Origin: Doryteuthis pealeii
Taxonomy: Eukaryota; Mollusca; Cephalopoda; Myopsida; Loliginidae
Reading direction: 5' to 3'
Length of the DNA: 64,000 bases
Assembly (NCBI GenBank): GCA_023376005.1
Contig: CM042152.1
Span: forward strand, 69,200,412-69,264,411
Shown piece after piece: positions 8,070-19,959 of this stretch. Position 1 is the first letter of the stretch. Every line of letters starts with the position of its first letter. Made by a program: the position numbers and the translations under genes. The notes under the pieces were generated by a model. It worked only from the letters and a program-made list of their open reading frames with translations, was not told where the DNA came from and searched no databases.

Positions 8070-11000
8070 AGCATGTGTATGTGTGTATGCCTGTGTGTGC
8101 GTGCGTATGTCTATGTATTTGTGTCTATGTTTTAGTATGTGCGAGTATGTTTCTGTGTGCTGTGTGTGCGTGCGTATGTGTGTTATGTTTTAGTATGTGC
8201 GAGTATGTTTCTCTGTGTGTGTGTGTATGTGTGTATGCCTGTGTGTGCGTGCGTATGTCTATGTATTTGTGTCTATGTTTAGTATGTGCGAGTATGTTTC
8301 TCTGTGTGTGTGTATGTGTGTATGCCTGTGTGTGCGTGGTATGTCTATGTATTTGTGTCTATGTTTTAGTATGTGCGAGTATGTTTCTCTGTGTGTGTGT
8401 GTATGTGTGTATGCCTGTGTGTGCGTGCGTATGTCTATGTATTTGTGTCTATGTTTTAGTATGTGCGAGTATGTTTCTCTGTGTGTGTGTGTATGTGTGT
8501 ATGCCTGTGTGTGCGTGTGTATGTCTATGTATTTGTGTCTATGTTTTAGTATGTGCGAGTATGTTTCTCTGTGTGTGTGTGTATGTGTGTATGCCTGTGT
8601 GTGCGTGCGTATGTCTATGTATTTGTGTCTATGTTTTAGTATGTGGAGTATGTTTCTCTGTGTGTGTGTATGTGTGTATGCCTGTGTGTGCGTGCGTATG
8701 TCTATGTATTTGTGTCTATGTTTTAGTATGTGCGAGTATGTTTCTCTGTGTGTGTGTGTATGTGTGTATGCTGTGTGTGCGTGCGTATGTGTATTTGTGT
8801 CTATGTTTTAGTATGTGCGAGTATGTTTCTCTGTGTGTGTGTGTGTATGTGTGTATGCCTGTGTGTGCGTGCGTATGTCTATGTATTTGTGTCTATGTTT
8901 TAGTATGTGCGAGTATGTTTCTCTGTGTGTGTGTGTATGTGTGTATGCTGTGTGTGCGTGCGTATGTCTATGTATTTGTGTCTATGTTTTAGTATGTGCG
9001 AGTATGTTTCTCTGTGTGTGTGTGTATGTGTGTATGCCTGTGTGTGCGTGCGTATGTCTATGTATTTGTGTCTATGTTTTAGTATGTGCGAGTATGTTTC
9101 TCTGTGTGTGTGTGTATGTGTGTATGCCTGTGTGTGCGTGCGTATGTCTATGTATTTGTGTCTATGTTTTAGTATGTGCGAGTATGTTTCTCTGTGTGTG
9201 TGTGTGTATGTGTGTATGCCTGTGTGTGCGTGCGTATGTCTATGTATTTGTGTCTATGTTTTAGTATGTGCGAGTATGTTTCTCTGTGTGTGTGTGTATG
9301 TGTGTATGCCTGTGTGTGCGTGCGTATGTCTATGTATTTGTGTCTATGTTTTAGTATGTGCGAGTATGTTTCTCTGTGTGTGTGTGTGTATGTGTGTATG
9401 CCTGTGTGTGCGTGCGTATGTCTATGTATTTGTGTCTATGTTTTAGTATGTGCGAGTATGTTTCTCTGTGTGTGTGTGTGTATGTGTGTATGCCTGTGTG
9501 TGCGTGCGTATGTCTATGTATTTGTGTCTATGTTTTAGTATGTGCGAGTATGTTTCTCTGTGTGTGTGTGTATGTGTGTATGCCTGTGTGTGCGTGCGTA
9601 TGTCTATGTATTTGTGTCTATGTTTTAGTATGTGCGAGTATGTTTCTCTGTGTGTGTGTGTATGTGTGTATGCTGTGTGTGCGTGCGTATGTCTATGTAT
9701 TTGTGTCTATGTTTTAGTATGTGCGAGTATGTTTCTCTGTGTGTGTGTGTGTATGTGTATGCCTGTGTGTGCGTGCGTATGTCTATGTATTTGTGTCTAT
9801 GTTTTAGTATGTGCGAGTATGTTTCTCTGTGTGTGTGTGTATGTGTGTATGCCTGTGTGTGCGTGCGTATGTCTATGTATTTGTGTCTATGTTTTAGTAT
9901 GTGCGAGTATGTTTCTCTGTGTGTGTGTGTATGTGTGTATGCCTGTGTGTGCGTGCGTATGTCTATGTATTTGTGTCTATGTTTTAGTATGTGCGAGTAT
10001 GTTTCTCTGTGTGTGTGTATGTGTGTATGCTGTGTGTGCGTGCGTATGTCTATGTATTTGTGTCTATGTTTTAGTATGTGCGAGTATGTTTCTCTGTGTG
10101 TGTGTGTATGTGTGTATGCCTGTGTGTGCGTGCGTATGTCTATGTATTTGTGTCTATGTTTTAGTATGTGCGAGTATGTTTCTCTGTGTGTGTGTGTGTA
10201 TGTGTGTATGTGTGTGCGTGCGTATGTCTATGTATTTGTGTCTATGTTTTAGTATGTGCGAGTATGTTTCTCTGTGTGTGTGTGTATGTGTGTATGCCTG
10301 TGTGTGCGTGCGTATGTCTATGTATTTGTGTCTATGTTTTAGTATGTGCGAGTATGTTTCTCTGTGTGTGTGTGTGTATGTGTGTATGCCTGTGTGTGCG
10401 TGCGTATGTCTATGTATTTGTGTCTATATGTTATGTGTGTATGATGTCTCGAGTATGTTTCTCTGTGTGTGTGTGTATGTGTGTATGCCTGTGTGTGCGT
10501 GCGTATGTCTATGTATTTGTGTCTATGTTTTAGTATGTGCGAGTATGTTTCTCTGTGTGTGTGTGTATGTGTGTATGCCTGTGTGTGCGTGCGTATGTCT
10601 ATGTATTTGTGTCTATGTTTTAGTATGTGCGAGTATGTTTCTCTGTGTGTGTGTGTATGTGTGTATGCCTGTGTGTGCGTGCGTATGTCTATGTATTTGT
10701 GTCTATGTTTTAGTATGTGCGAGTATGTTTCTCTGTGTGTGTGTGTGTATGTGTGTATGCCTGTGTGTGCGTGCGTATGTCTATGTATTTGTGTCTATGT
10801 TTTAGTATGTGCGAGTATGTTTCTCTGTGTGTGTGTGTATGTGTGTATGCCTGTGTGTGCGTGCGTATGTCTATGTATTTGTGTCTATGTTTTAGTATGT
10901 GCGAGTATGTTTCTCTGTGTGTGTGTGTATGTGTGTATGCCTGTGTGTGCGTGCGTATGTCTATGTATTTGTGTCTATGTTTTAGTATGTGCGAGTATGT

Positions 11001-14000
11001 TTCTCTGTGTGTGTGTGTATGTGTGTATGCCTGTGTGTGCGTGCGTATGTCTATGTATTTGTGTCTATGTTTTAGTATGTGCGAGTATGTTTCTCTGTGT
11101 GTGTGTGTATGTGTGTATGCCTGTGTGTGCGTGCGTATGTCTATGTATTTGTGTCTATGTTTTAGTATGTGCGAGTATGTTTCTCTGTGTGTGTGTGTAT
11201 GTGTGTATGCCTGTGTGTGCGTGCGTATGTCTATGTATTTGTGTCTATGTTTTAGTATGTGCGAGTATGTTTCTCTGTGTGTGTGTGTATGTGTGTATGC
11301 CTGTGTGTGCGTGCGTATGTCTATGTATTTGTGTCTATGTTTTAGTATGTGCGAGTATGTTTCTCTGTGTGTGTGTATGTGTGTATGCTGTGTGTGCGTG
11401 CGTATGTCTATGTATTTGTGTCTATGTTTTAGTATGTGCGAGTATGTTTCTCTGTGTGTGTGTATGTGTGTATGCCTGTGTGTGCGTGCGTATGTCTATG
11501 TATTTGTGTCTATGTTTTAGTATGTGCGAGTATGTTTCTCTCTGTGTGTGTGTGTATGTGTGTATGCCTGTGTGTGCGTGCGTATGTCTATGTATTTGTG
11601 TCTATGTTTTAGTATGTGCGAGTATGTTTCTCTCTGTGTGTGTGTGTATGTGTGTATGCCTGTGTGTGCGTGCGTATGTCTATGTATTTGTGTCTATGTT
11701 TTAGTATGTGCGAGTATGTTTCTGTGTGTGTGTATGTGTGTATGCCTGTGTGTGCGTGCGTATGTCTATGTATTTGTGTCTATGTTTTAGTATGTGCGAG
11801 TATGTTTCTCTGTGTGTGTGTGTATGTGTGTATGCCTGTGTGTGCGTGCGTATGTCTATGTATTTGTGTCTATGTTTTAGTATGTGCGAGTATGTTTCTC
11901 TCTGTGTGTGTGTGTATGTGTGTATGCCTGTGTGTGCGTGCGTATGTCTATGTATTTGTGTCTATGTTTTAGTATGTGCGAGTATGTTTCTCTGTGTGTG
12001 TGTGTGTATGTGTGTATGCCTGTGTGTGCGTGCGTATGTCTATGTATTTGTGTCTATGTTTTAGTATGTGCGAGTATGTTTCTCTCTGTGTGTGTGTGTA
12101 TGTGTGTATGCCTGTGTGTGCGTGCGTATGTCTATGTATTTGTGTCTATGTTTTAGTATGTGCGAGTATGTTTCTCTCTGTGTGTGTGTGTATGTGTGTA
12201 TGCCTGTGTGTGCGTGCGTATGTCTATGTATTTGTGTCTATGTTTTAGTATGTGTGAGTATGTTTCTCTCTGTGTGTGTGTGTGTGTATGTGTGTATGCC
12301 TGTGTGTGCGTGCGTATGTCTATGTATTTGTGTCTATGTTTTAGTATGTGCGAGTATGTTTCTCTCTGTGTGTGTGTGTATGTGTGTATGCCTGTGTGTG
12401 CGTGCGTATGTCTATGTATTTGTGTCTATGTTTTAGTATGTGCGAGTATGTTTCTCTGTGTGTGTGTGTATGTGTGTATGCCTGTGTGTGCGTGCGTATG
12501 TCTATGTATTTGTGTCTATGTTTTAGTATGTGCGAGTATGTTTCTCTGTGTGTGTGTGTATGTGTGTATGCCTGTGTGTGCGTGCGTATGTCTATGTATT
12601 TGTGTCTATGTTTTAGTATGTGCGAGTATGTTTCTCTGTGTGTGTGTATGTGTGTATGCCTGTGTGTGCGTGCGTATGTCTATGTATTTGTGTCTATGTT
12701 TTAGTATGTGCGAGTATGTTTCTCTGTGTGTGTGTGTATGTGTGTATGCCTGTGTGTGCGTGCGTATGTCTATGTATTTGTGTCTATGTTTTAGTATGTG
12801 CGAGTATGTTTCTCTGTGTGTGTGTGTATGTGTGTATGCCTGTGTGTGCGTGCGTATGTCTATGTATTTGTGTCTATGTTTTAGTATGTGCGAGTATGTT
12901 TCTCTGTGTGTGTGTGTGTATGTGTGTATGCCTGTGTGTGCGTGCGTATGTCTATGTATTTGTGTCTATGTTTTAGTATGTGCGAGTATGTTTCTCTGTG
13001 TGTGTGTGTATGTGTGTATGCCTGTGTGTGCGTGCGTATGTCTATGTATTTGTGTCTATGTTTAGTATGTGCGAGTATGTTTCTCTGTGTGTGTGTGTGT
13101 ATGTGTGTATGCCTGTGTGTGCGTGCGTATGTCTATGTATTTGTGTCTATGTTTTAGTATGTGCGAGTATGTTTCTCTGTGTGTGTGTGTATGTGTGTAT
13201 GCCTGTGTGTGCGTGCGTATGTCTATGTATTTGTGTCTATGTTTTAGTATGTGCGAGTATGTTTCTCTCTGTGTGTGTGTGTATGTGTGTATGCCTGTGT
13301 GTGCGTGCGTATGTCTATGTATTTGTGTCTATGTTTTAGTATGTGCGAGTATGTTTCTCTCTGTGTGTGTGTGTATGTGTGTATGCCTGTGTGTGCGTGC
13401 GTATGTCTATGTATTTGTGTCTATGTTTTAGTATGTGCGAGTATGTTTCTCTGTGTGTGTGTGTATGTGTGTATGCCTGTGTGTGCGTGCGTATGTCTAT
13501 GTATTTGTGTCTATGTTTTAGTATGTGCGAGTATGTTTCTCTGTGTGTGTGTGTGTATGTGTGTATGCCTGTGTGTGCGTGCGTATGTCTATGTATTTGT
13601 GTCTATGTTTTAGTATGTGTGAGTATGTTTCTCTGTGTGTGTGTGTGTATGTGTGTATGCCTGTGTGTGCGTGCGTATGTCTATGTATTTGTGTCTATGT
13701 TTTAGTATGTGCGAGTATGTTTCTCTGTGTGTGTGTGTGTATGTGTGTATGCCTGTGTGTGCGTGCGTATGTCTATGTATTTGTGTCTATGTTTTAGTAT
13801 GTGCGAGTATGTTTCTCTGTGTGTGTGTGTGTATGTGTGTATGCCTGTGTGTGCGTGCGTATGTCTATGTATTTGTGTCTATGTTTTAGTATGTGTGAGT
13901 ATGTTTCTCTGTGTGTGTGTGTGTATGTGTGTATGCCTGTGTGTGCGTGCGTATGTCTATGTATTTGTGTCTATGTTTTAGTATGTGCGAGTATGTTTCT

Positions 14001-16197
14001 CTCTGTGTGTGTGTGTATGTGTGTATGCCTGTGTGTGCGTGCGTATGTCTATGTATTTGTGTCTATGTTTTAGTATGTGTGAGTATGTTTCTCTGTGTGT
14101 GTGTGTGTATGTGTGTATGCCTGTGTGTGCGTGCGTATGTCTATGTATTTGTGTCTATGTTTTAGTATGTGCGAGTATGTTTCTCTTGTGTGTGTGTGTA
14201 TGTGTGTATGCCTGTGTGTGCGTGCGTATGTCTATGTATTTGTGTCTATGTTTTAGTATGTGCGAGTATGTTTCTCTCTGTGTGTGTGTGTATGTGTGTA
14301 TGCCTGTGTGTGCGTGCGTATGTCTATGTATTTGTGTCTATGTTTTAGTATGTGCGAGTATGTTTCTCTCTGTGTGTGTGTGTATGTGTGTATGCCTGTG
14401 TGTGCGTGCGTATGTCTATGTATTTGTGTCTATGTTTTAGTATGTGTGAGTATGTTTCTCTCTGTGTGTGTGTGTATGTGTGTATGCCTGTGTGTGCGTG
14501 CGTATGTCTATGTATTTGTGTCTATGTTTTAGTATGTGTGAGTATGTTTCTCTGTGTGTGTGTGTGTATGTGTGTATGCCTGTGTGTGCGTGCGTATGTC
14601 TATGTATTTGTGTCTATGTTTTAGTATGTGTGAGTATGTTTCTCTCTGTGTGTGTGTGTATGTGTGTATGCCTGTGTGTGCGTGCGTATGTCTATGTATT
14701 TGTGTCTATGTTTTAGTATGTGTGAGTATGTTTCTCTCTGTGTGTGTGTGTATGTGTGTATGCCTGTGTGTGCGTGCGTATGTCTATGTATTTGTGTCTA
14801 TGTTTTAGTATGTGCGAGTATGTTTCTCTCTGTGTGTGTGTGTGTATGTGTGTATGCCTGTGTGTGCGTGCGTATGTCTATGTATTTGTGTCTATGTTTT
14901 AGTATGTGCGAGTATGTTTCTCTGTGTGTGTGTGTATGTGTGTATGCCTGTGTGCGTGCGTATGTCTATGTATTTGTGTCTATGTTTTAGTATGTGTGAG
15001 TATGTTTCTCTGTGTGTGTGTATGTGTGTATGCCTGTGTGTGCGTGCGTATGTCTATGTATTTGTGTCTATGTTTTAGTATGTGCGAGTATGTTTCTCTC
15101 TGTGTGTGTGTGTATGTGTGTATGCCTGTGTGTGCGTGCGTATGTCTATGTATTTGTGTCTATGTTTTAGTATGTGAGTATGTTTCTCTGTGTGTGTGTG
15201 TGTATGTGTGTATGCCTGTGTGTGCGTGCGTATGTCTATGTATTTGTGTCTATGTTTTAGTATGTGCGAGTATGTTTCTCTCTGTGTGTGTGTGTATGTG
15301 TGTATGCCTGTGTGTGCGTGCGTATGTCTATGTATTTGTGTCTATGTTTTAGTATGTGCGAGTATGTTTCTCTGTGTGTGTGTGTGTATGTGTGTATGCC
15401 TGTGTGTGCGTGCGTATGTCTATGTATTTGTGTCTATGTTTTAGTATGTGCGAGTATGTTTCTCTCTGTGTGTGTGTGTATGTGTGTATGCCTGTGTGTG
15501 CGTGCGTATGTCTATGTATTTGTGTCTATGTTTTAGTATGTGCGAGTATGTTTCTCTGTGTGTGTGTGTGTATGTGTGTATGCCTGTGTGTGCGTGCGTA
15601 TGTCTATGTATTTGTGTCTATGTTTTAGTATGTGCGAGTATGTTTCTCTCTGTGTGTGTGTGTATGTGTGTATGCCTGTGTGTGCGTGCGTATGTCTATG
15701 TATTTGTGTCTATGTTTTAGTATGTGCGAGTATGTTTCTCTCTGTGTGTGTGTGTATGTGTGTATGCCTGTGTGTGCGTGCGTATGTCTATGTATTTGTG
15801 TCTATGTTTTAGTATGTGCGAGTATGTTTCTCTGTGTGTGTGTGTGTATGTGTGTATGCCTGTGTGTGCGTGCGTATGTCTATGTATTTGTGTCTATGTT
15901 TTAGTATGTGCGAGTATGTTTCTCTCTGTGTGGTGTGTGTATGTGTGTATGCCTGTGTGTGCGTGCGTATGTCTATGTATTTGTGTCTATGTTTTAGTTG
16001 TGCGAGTATGTTTCTCTCTGTGTGTGTGTGTATGTGTGTATGCCTGTGTGTGCGTGCGTATGTCTATGTATTTGTGTCTATGTTTTAGTATGTGCGAGTA
16101 TGTTTCTCTGTGTGTGTGTGTGTATGTGTGTATGCCTGTGTGTGCGTGCGTATGTCTATGTATTTGTGTGTGTGTTTTAGTATGTGCGAGTATGTTT

Positions 16198-16240
<43 letters not shown>
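8070..16240. repeat. 8.2-kb TG-rich minisatellite, about 90 copies of a 90-92 bp unit
   Basis: The unit contains TATGTGCGAGTATGTTTCTC, a (TG)n run, TATGTGTGTATGCCTG, TGTGCGTGCG and TATTTGTGTCTATGTTTTAG. Copy number is estimated from span and period. Most units differ only by the number of TG or CT pairs and a few point changes. Variants are not randomly placed: TATGCTG units occur only before about 11,400, TCTCTCTG starts near 11,530, and GTGTGAG in place of GTGCGAG starts near 12,250. Cys/Val-rich reading frames across the array are by-products of the repeat. Confidence 0.97.
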
Positions 16241-16390
16241 TTTTCGAGCGCATATAATAGGCTAGATTAATTTGTAGTGTTTCCACACCTTAAAATGTCC
16301 ACACGACCTCTTTAAAAGAATGCAGTTGTTATTCTGTTTTGCTGCAATAACATCCGTAATAGCTGTATGTTCTTAGAAAGATAACCATTT
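16241..16390. repeat. unclassified repeat beside the minisatellite
   Basis: This segment (GCATATAATAGGCTAGATTAAT...) is repeated at 17,700-17,840, again right after a (TG)n tract. The minisatellite probably expanded from a TG tract that belongs to this element. Confidence 0.55.
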
Positions 16391-16526
16391 TCAATGCATG
16401 TGCATATCTACAATTATGCATCTGCCCAGCCACTTCGCACGAACAGGGTGCAACACAAGGACAATTTCTTAAGTGCGTATGCGGTTGAAAATAGAGGAAA
16501 AAGTGGATATAACAACACAGCAACTA

Positions 16527-17045
16527 CCGTATTTGACGGCATATGACACACGGCATATAAGACGCACCTACATTTCAGCAGGTCAGATTCAGGAAAAAAT
16601 TTTTTTTTAGTGTATTTAAGCATATATTTTTTAAAACAGTCTAGCTGTGCATTACACAAGCAGAAACATAGCTGTATAAAAGCAATTTGGCAGTACATGC
16701 AAAGCAATAAGCATACACAAGACATCTTAATAGCATTTCCAACGCTACAACCTTTTTGTTTTTTAATACAATTTGTTGAAATTCAAAACCTGTGTTTGTT
16801 TTTTCTTCGCCCCCATACCCTCCTGTAACCTTGATTATAACAATACCAGCAATAAAATAAGGATGCATGGAGTTTAGGGTCGGTAAAAGTACTGAGCGTA
16901 AGCTGGGTTAGTTAAGCTTCATAGAGAAGATTAGCCTAGACCTACGGGAGGTCTCAAATATCACCTACGATGCATAAGACGTAGGGCAATTTTTTTTAGC
17001 CAAAATATTGGAAAATAAGTGCGTCCTATATGGCGTCAAATATAG
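16527..17045. mobile_element. Family K TIR element flanked by TA
   Basis: The ends are CCGTATTTGACGGCATAT and, inverted, ATGGCGTCAAATATAG, with TA on both outer sides. Inner blocks (CTCCATGCATCC, GGTCTCAAATATCACCTACG type) match the second copy at 33,914-34,585. It has no coding frame. A TA target site fits Tc1/mariner-like or related transposons, but the superfamily is not settled. Confidence 0.7.
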
Positions 17046-17252
17046 TAAATTCAATTGATATTTCGCCTCATTGTTGTCTGAAGCTTTTTTCAAAATTTCA
17101 TTGAGATAAATGCTTGTACATTTTGCTTTTGTAGTGAAAAGGTAGTTGGGCAATGGAGGGAGGGTTTTGGTGTGTGGTATCGAGGAATTAAAAAAGTAGG
17201 GGTGGGCTTTGTATGTTGGGAATGTTATTTTTAACGGTATCAGTCGATTGAA

Positions 17253-17253
<1 letters not shown>

Positions 17254-17303
<50 letters not shown>

Positions 17304-17305
17304 AT
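17254..17305. repeat. (TA)n microsatellite
   Basis: This TA run lies just beyond the 3' side of the minus-strand hammerhead at 17,335-17,397. It repeats the association of ribozyme elements with TA tails. Confidence 0.9.
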
Positions 17306-17334
17306 TGGGAATAAAATGCCTTAAATACCATGGG

Positions 17335-17397
17335 TATCGTGGTTATGGACCATTTCCACTCGTGAGTGTGCTCACGAGCTTCTTCAGACCACTGATA
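17335..17397 (-). ncRNA. hammerhead ribozyme with long stem II
   Basis: On the minus strand the core CTGAAGA and GAAA are intact. Stem II is CTCGTGAG/CTCACGAG, eight perfect pairs around CACA, on top of A-G and G-U pairs. Stem III is TGG/CCA with a one-base loop, then TA. Stem I is GTGGT/ACCAC, a one-base mismatch, then TATC/GATA. The amount of matched pairing (at least 17 Watson-Crick pairs outside the core) makes chance unlikely. The host element extends towards 17,460 but is not identified. Confidence 0.85.
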
Positions 17398-17577
17398 TAT
17401 TTTATTTAGACAGGCACATGGCCAAACTCATTTTATATTCATTATTATATTTGCTCTGTTTACAATAATTAAACATTGAGCTCTCATACGGAACCTGAAC
17501 TCTACAACAAACTACTGGTAGAGAATTAGGACCCACCTAGAATCACCTTGTATCAAGAAACTTGGTACCGCACCAAA

Positions 17578-17620
<43 letters not shown>

Positions 17621-17622
17621 AC

Positions 17623-17665
<43 letters not shown>

Positions 17666-17838
17666 GTATATATGTTTGTGTGTGTGTGTGTGTGTGTGTT
17701 TTCGTGTGCATATAACAGGTTAGATTAATCTGTAGCGTTTCCAAAACCTTAAACTGCATGCTCTCTTGAATACATACTGGTATTGTTTATCTTATTTGGT
17801 ACAATAATATCCATAATAGTTTTCTTTTTACAATCTGA

Positions 17839-17919
<81 letters not shown>
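17578..17919. repeat. TA, CA and TG microsatellites around a duplicated segment
   Basis: TA (17,578-17,618), CA (17,623-17,648), TA, TG (17,678-17,699), then the segment shared with 16,241-16,390 (17,700-17,840), CA (about 17,840-17,880) and TA to 17,919. Confidence 0.85.
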
Positions 17920-17920
<1 letters not shown>

Positions 17921-17979
17921 CAGTACGTCATATTATGTTTATGTTAGAGACTCTGAGCTAAAAAATCCTTATCAATCTA

Positions 17980-18957
17980 CTAGCAAAAATATACGAGTAT
18001 TTTAGTTGTAATATGATCAAATATTACATTGAATTAAAAAGACTAATTGTTGTGAGGTTTTAAGGGGTCAAATAAGAACAAAACGACGGGTAACAAATGT
18101 AGGAAAATGTATTAACAGAAAGTAGACAAATACAATACAGAGAAGTGGAAATTACGTCCGACAAATAGAGTTATTGGCTTACTCGCATTGGCTTACTCCC
18201 AAGCCACAATTGTCCCTGTTACTTATAGTAATCCGTCGGCGCATTCCATTAGTCTTATAGGGTGTATCACCTATAACACTAATGAAATTAAACAAGAACA
18301 CAAAAAAGATTACTTTTTTACTTCATTCTAATTGATTTCAATATAAAATTATGCCAAGTAATCATTTATTAAACACGGTTTTGTTAAAACCCGTATGCAA
18401 ATTATTCACACCATGTACTATATAAACATTTATTTCTTAACGATATATAACACACATTGCAGGATTTTAAACACATTAATAACTCGCTTTTCGGGGTGGA
18501 GGTCCGGTGACTTCGGCCATTGGACTTGTAATGAAATTAACGGCGTGATTTCAGGGGGCCTTCCCACCAGGCAACACCTGTCTCATTGATTTAAAGGGAC
18601 AGGGCTGTGTTTATTGCTTAGTGCCTGAGGCACCCGCTTGAGGGGGAATACCGACGAGATCCACGTATTTTTGTGTCTGCCATCCCATGAGCTTCGGTTC
18701 GTGGGTGGTCCCCCATTGATAGGGCCTTGTGCCTGACCCGTATATGTGGAATGCGTGGTGAATACCACATTAATAATATGGGCTGTTTTGAGGCAAATCT
18801 ATCTCAGCTAGACTTTAATAGAGACATTGTTAATAAATAAGATGCTAATTAAGATTAAATAATGATTATTTAATAACCATTGATAATATAACGTAAATAA
18901 CTGAGGGAATTGTGACATTGGTGGTGACATTGGTTATCTCCACTAAAATAATAACTT
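17980..18957 (-). mobile_element. Non-autonomous Helitron with two later insertions
   Basis: The 3' end is CTAG next to a host T (minus strand ...TTTTTGCTAG|T) and the body matches the Helitron family. It is interrupted by family F at 18,483-18,765 and by about 240 bp of unclassified sequence at about 18,048-18,285, inserted between GACTAA and TGAAATTAAA. Confidence 0.7.
18483..18765 (+). mobile_element. Family F insertion with 11-bp target duplication
   Basis: The insert is flanked by CACATTAATAA on both sides (18,472-18,482 and 18,766-18,776). Removing it with one duplicate restores the Helitron sequence. The duplication length suggests retroposition, yet no clear tRNA-type promoter boxes or poly-A end are visible, so its class is open. 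Confidence 0.8.
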
Positions 18958-18984
18958 AATTTTGTTTTTCTTTTTTCTTTTCAG

Positions 18985-19112
18985 GTGCTAACCATTGACT
19001 GTCTCAAATTTCCGCATTACTTTACCTGTTTTTATTTTTTTAAATATTTTTAAAACAATGGTTTCTTTGAGACACATTTTAATTTTGGGGATTTTTATTT
19101 CTCATATTGTAA
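18985..19112 (+). CDS. candidate first coding exon of the PGRP gene (signal peptide)
   Basis: A strong acceptor (TTTTTTCTTTTCAG) ends at 18,984. After about 73 bases of possible 5' UTR, an ATG at 19,058 opens MVSLRHILILGIFISHIVS, which looks like a signal peptide. Two donors overlap: GTAAGT after 19,108 (phase 0) and GTATAG after 19,112 (phase 1). Only the weaker GTATAG donor gives the phase needed by the PGRP exon at 27,497 and would make a 246-residue precursor. The intron would be 8.4 kb. The link to PGRP is inference; an unseen exon in between, or an unrelated gene, is possible. Confidence 0.35.
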
Positions 19113-19187
19113 GTATAGGATTTTTATTATTTGTTTTTCAAACATTTTATGTGTCTCATTTTCTAGGAAGAATTGCGGTTTGTGCAT

Positions 19188-19693
19188 TAGGGTAGGTCGA
19201 TTTTGGAATTGTAACATCTCCCATTTGGTGAAAGCTGCAAATTAGCATACATAATTATCACACAGAATATTTTCTTAAAAACTTTGCCTTCGTTTGAGGA
19301 AATAGATTTCAATCCCTTAAAGTGTTATCCCTGTTACAGCTTAATTATTAGGTAAAAAAAAAAAAAAAAAAAAAAAAACAGCATAACGGAGGTGTCGGTT
19401 TTGATGGGGGCATATTTTCAATTTGAATTCTAGTACTAATATTTTATTCATTTCGTTTTAAATGACAATCTTTTCTATTTTAAATATTGAAAACGGTAAA
19501 TTTTTTATCAAATTTCTAGGCTAAATTTTGCGAAACTGAGGATTTTTGGTGCATTTTAGTAGACGATATTTTATGCTATTTCCTCAATCAATGGTGCAAG
19601 TAAGAGATCTAGTTTTTGATATCAGTATTTATTATACAAACACACAACTTTTACTGTTTGGGAGAAAGTTAAAAAAAAAATCAACCTACTCTA
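19188..19693. mobile_element. Family L, hAT-type MITE, with 8-bp target duplication
   Basis: The terminal inverted repeats are TAGGGTAGGTCGATTTT and AAAATCAACCTACTCTA. The element is flanked by TTGTGCAT on both sides (19,180-19,187 and 19,694-19,701). An 8-bp duplication and TAGGG-type ends are those of hAT transposons. It carries a long A run near 19,355 and no coding frame. Confidence 0.8.
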
Positions 19694-19959
19694 TTGTGCA
19701 TAAACCATTTGTTAGTATGGTCAAATTTTAATCCCACAATTGCACAATTTTAAGTGGATCACCTTTCTCACCCAGTCGTGTCCCGTCTTGTACCTTTTTT
19801 GTGCTAGTATTCGCTAATTATGTGATTAACACTTTCATGTCTAATTCCACCTGCTTTTCTGTTGCCGATGATCGATTTTCGTTTTAATATAATTGATTTA
19901 TATGGCCTTATCTTAAGTTACTATTAGAAGAGATTCAGTTCCTCTTTTCAAGTTTTCCT

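Noticed and set aside
8070..16240. CRISPR-like array
   Set aside because: The repeated unit is continuous and has no unique spacers; the genome is eukaryotic.
8075..16257. Many overlapping Cys/Val/Tyr-rich reading frames of 80-450 codons
   Set aside because: They are translations of the TG-rich minisatellite in several frames. Unit-length variation shifts the frame from unit to unit, and there is no start context or non-repeat domain.
19109..19200. Continuing the candidate signal-peptide exon to a 66-codon membrane protein
   Set aside because: A strong donor interrupts it, the continuation is low-complexity, and it runs into the hAT-type MITE at 19,188.
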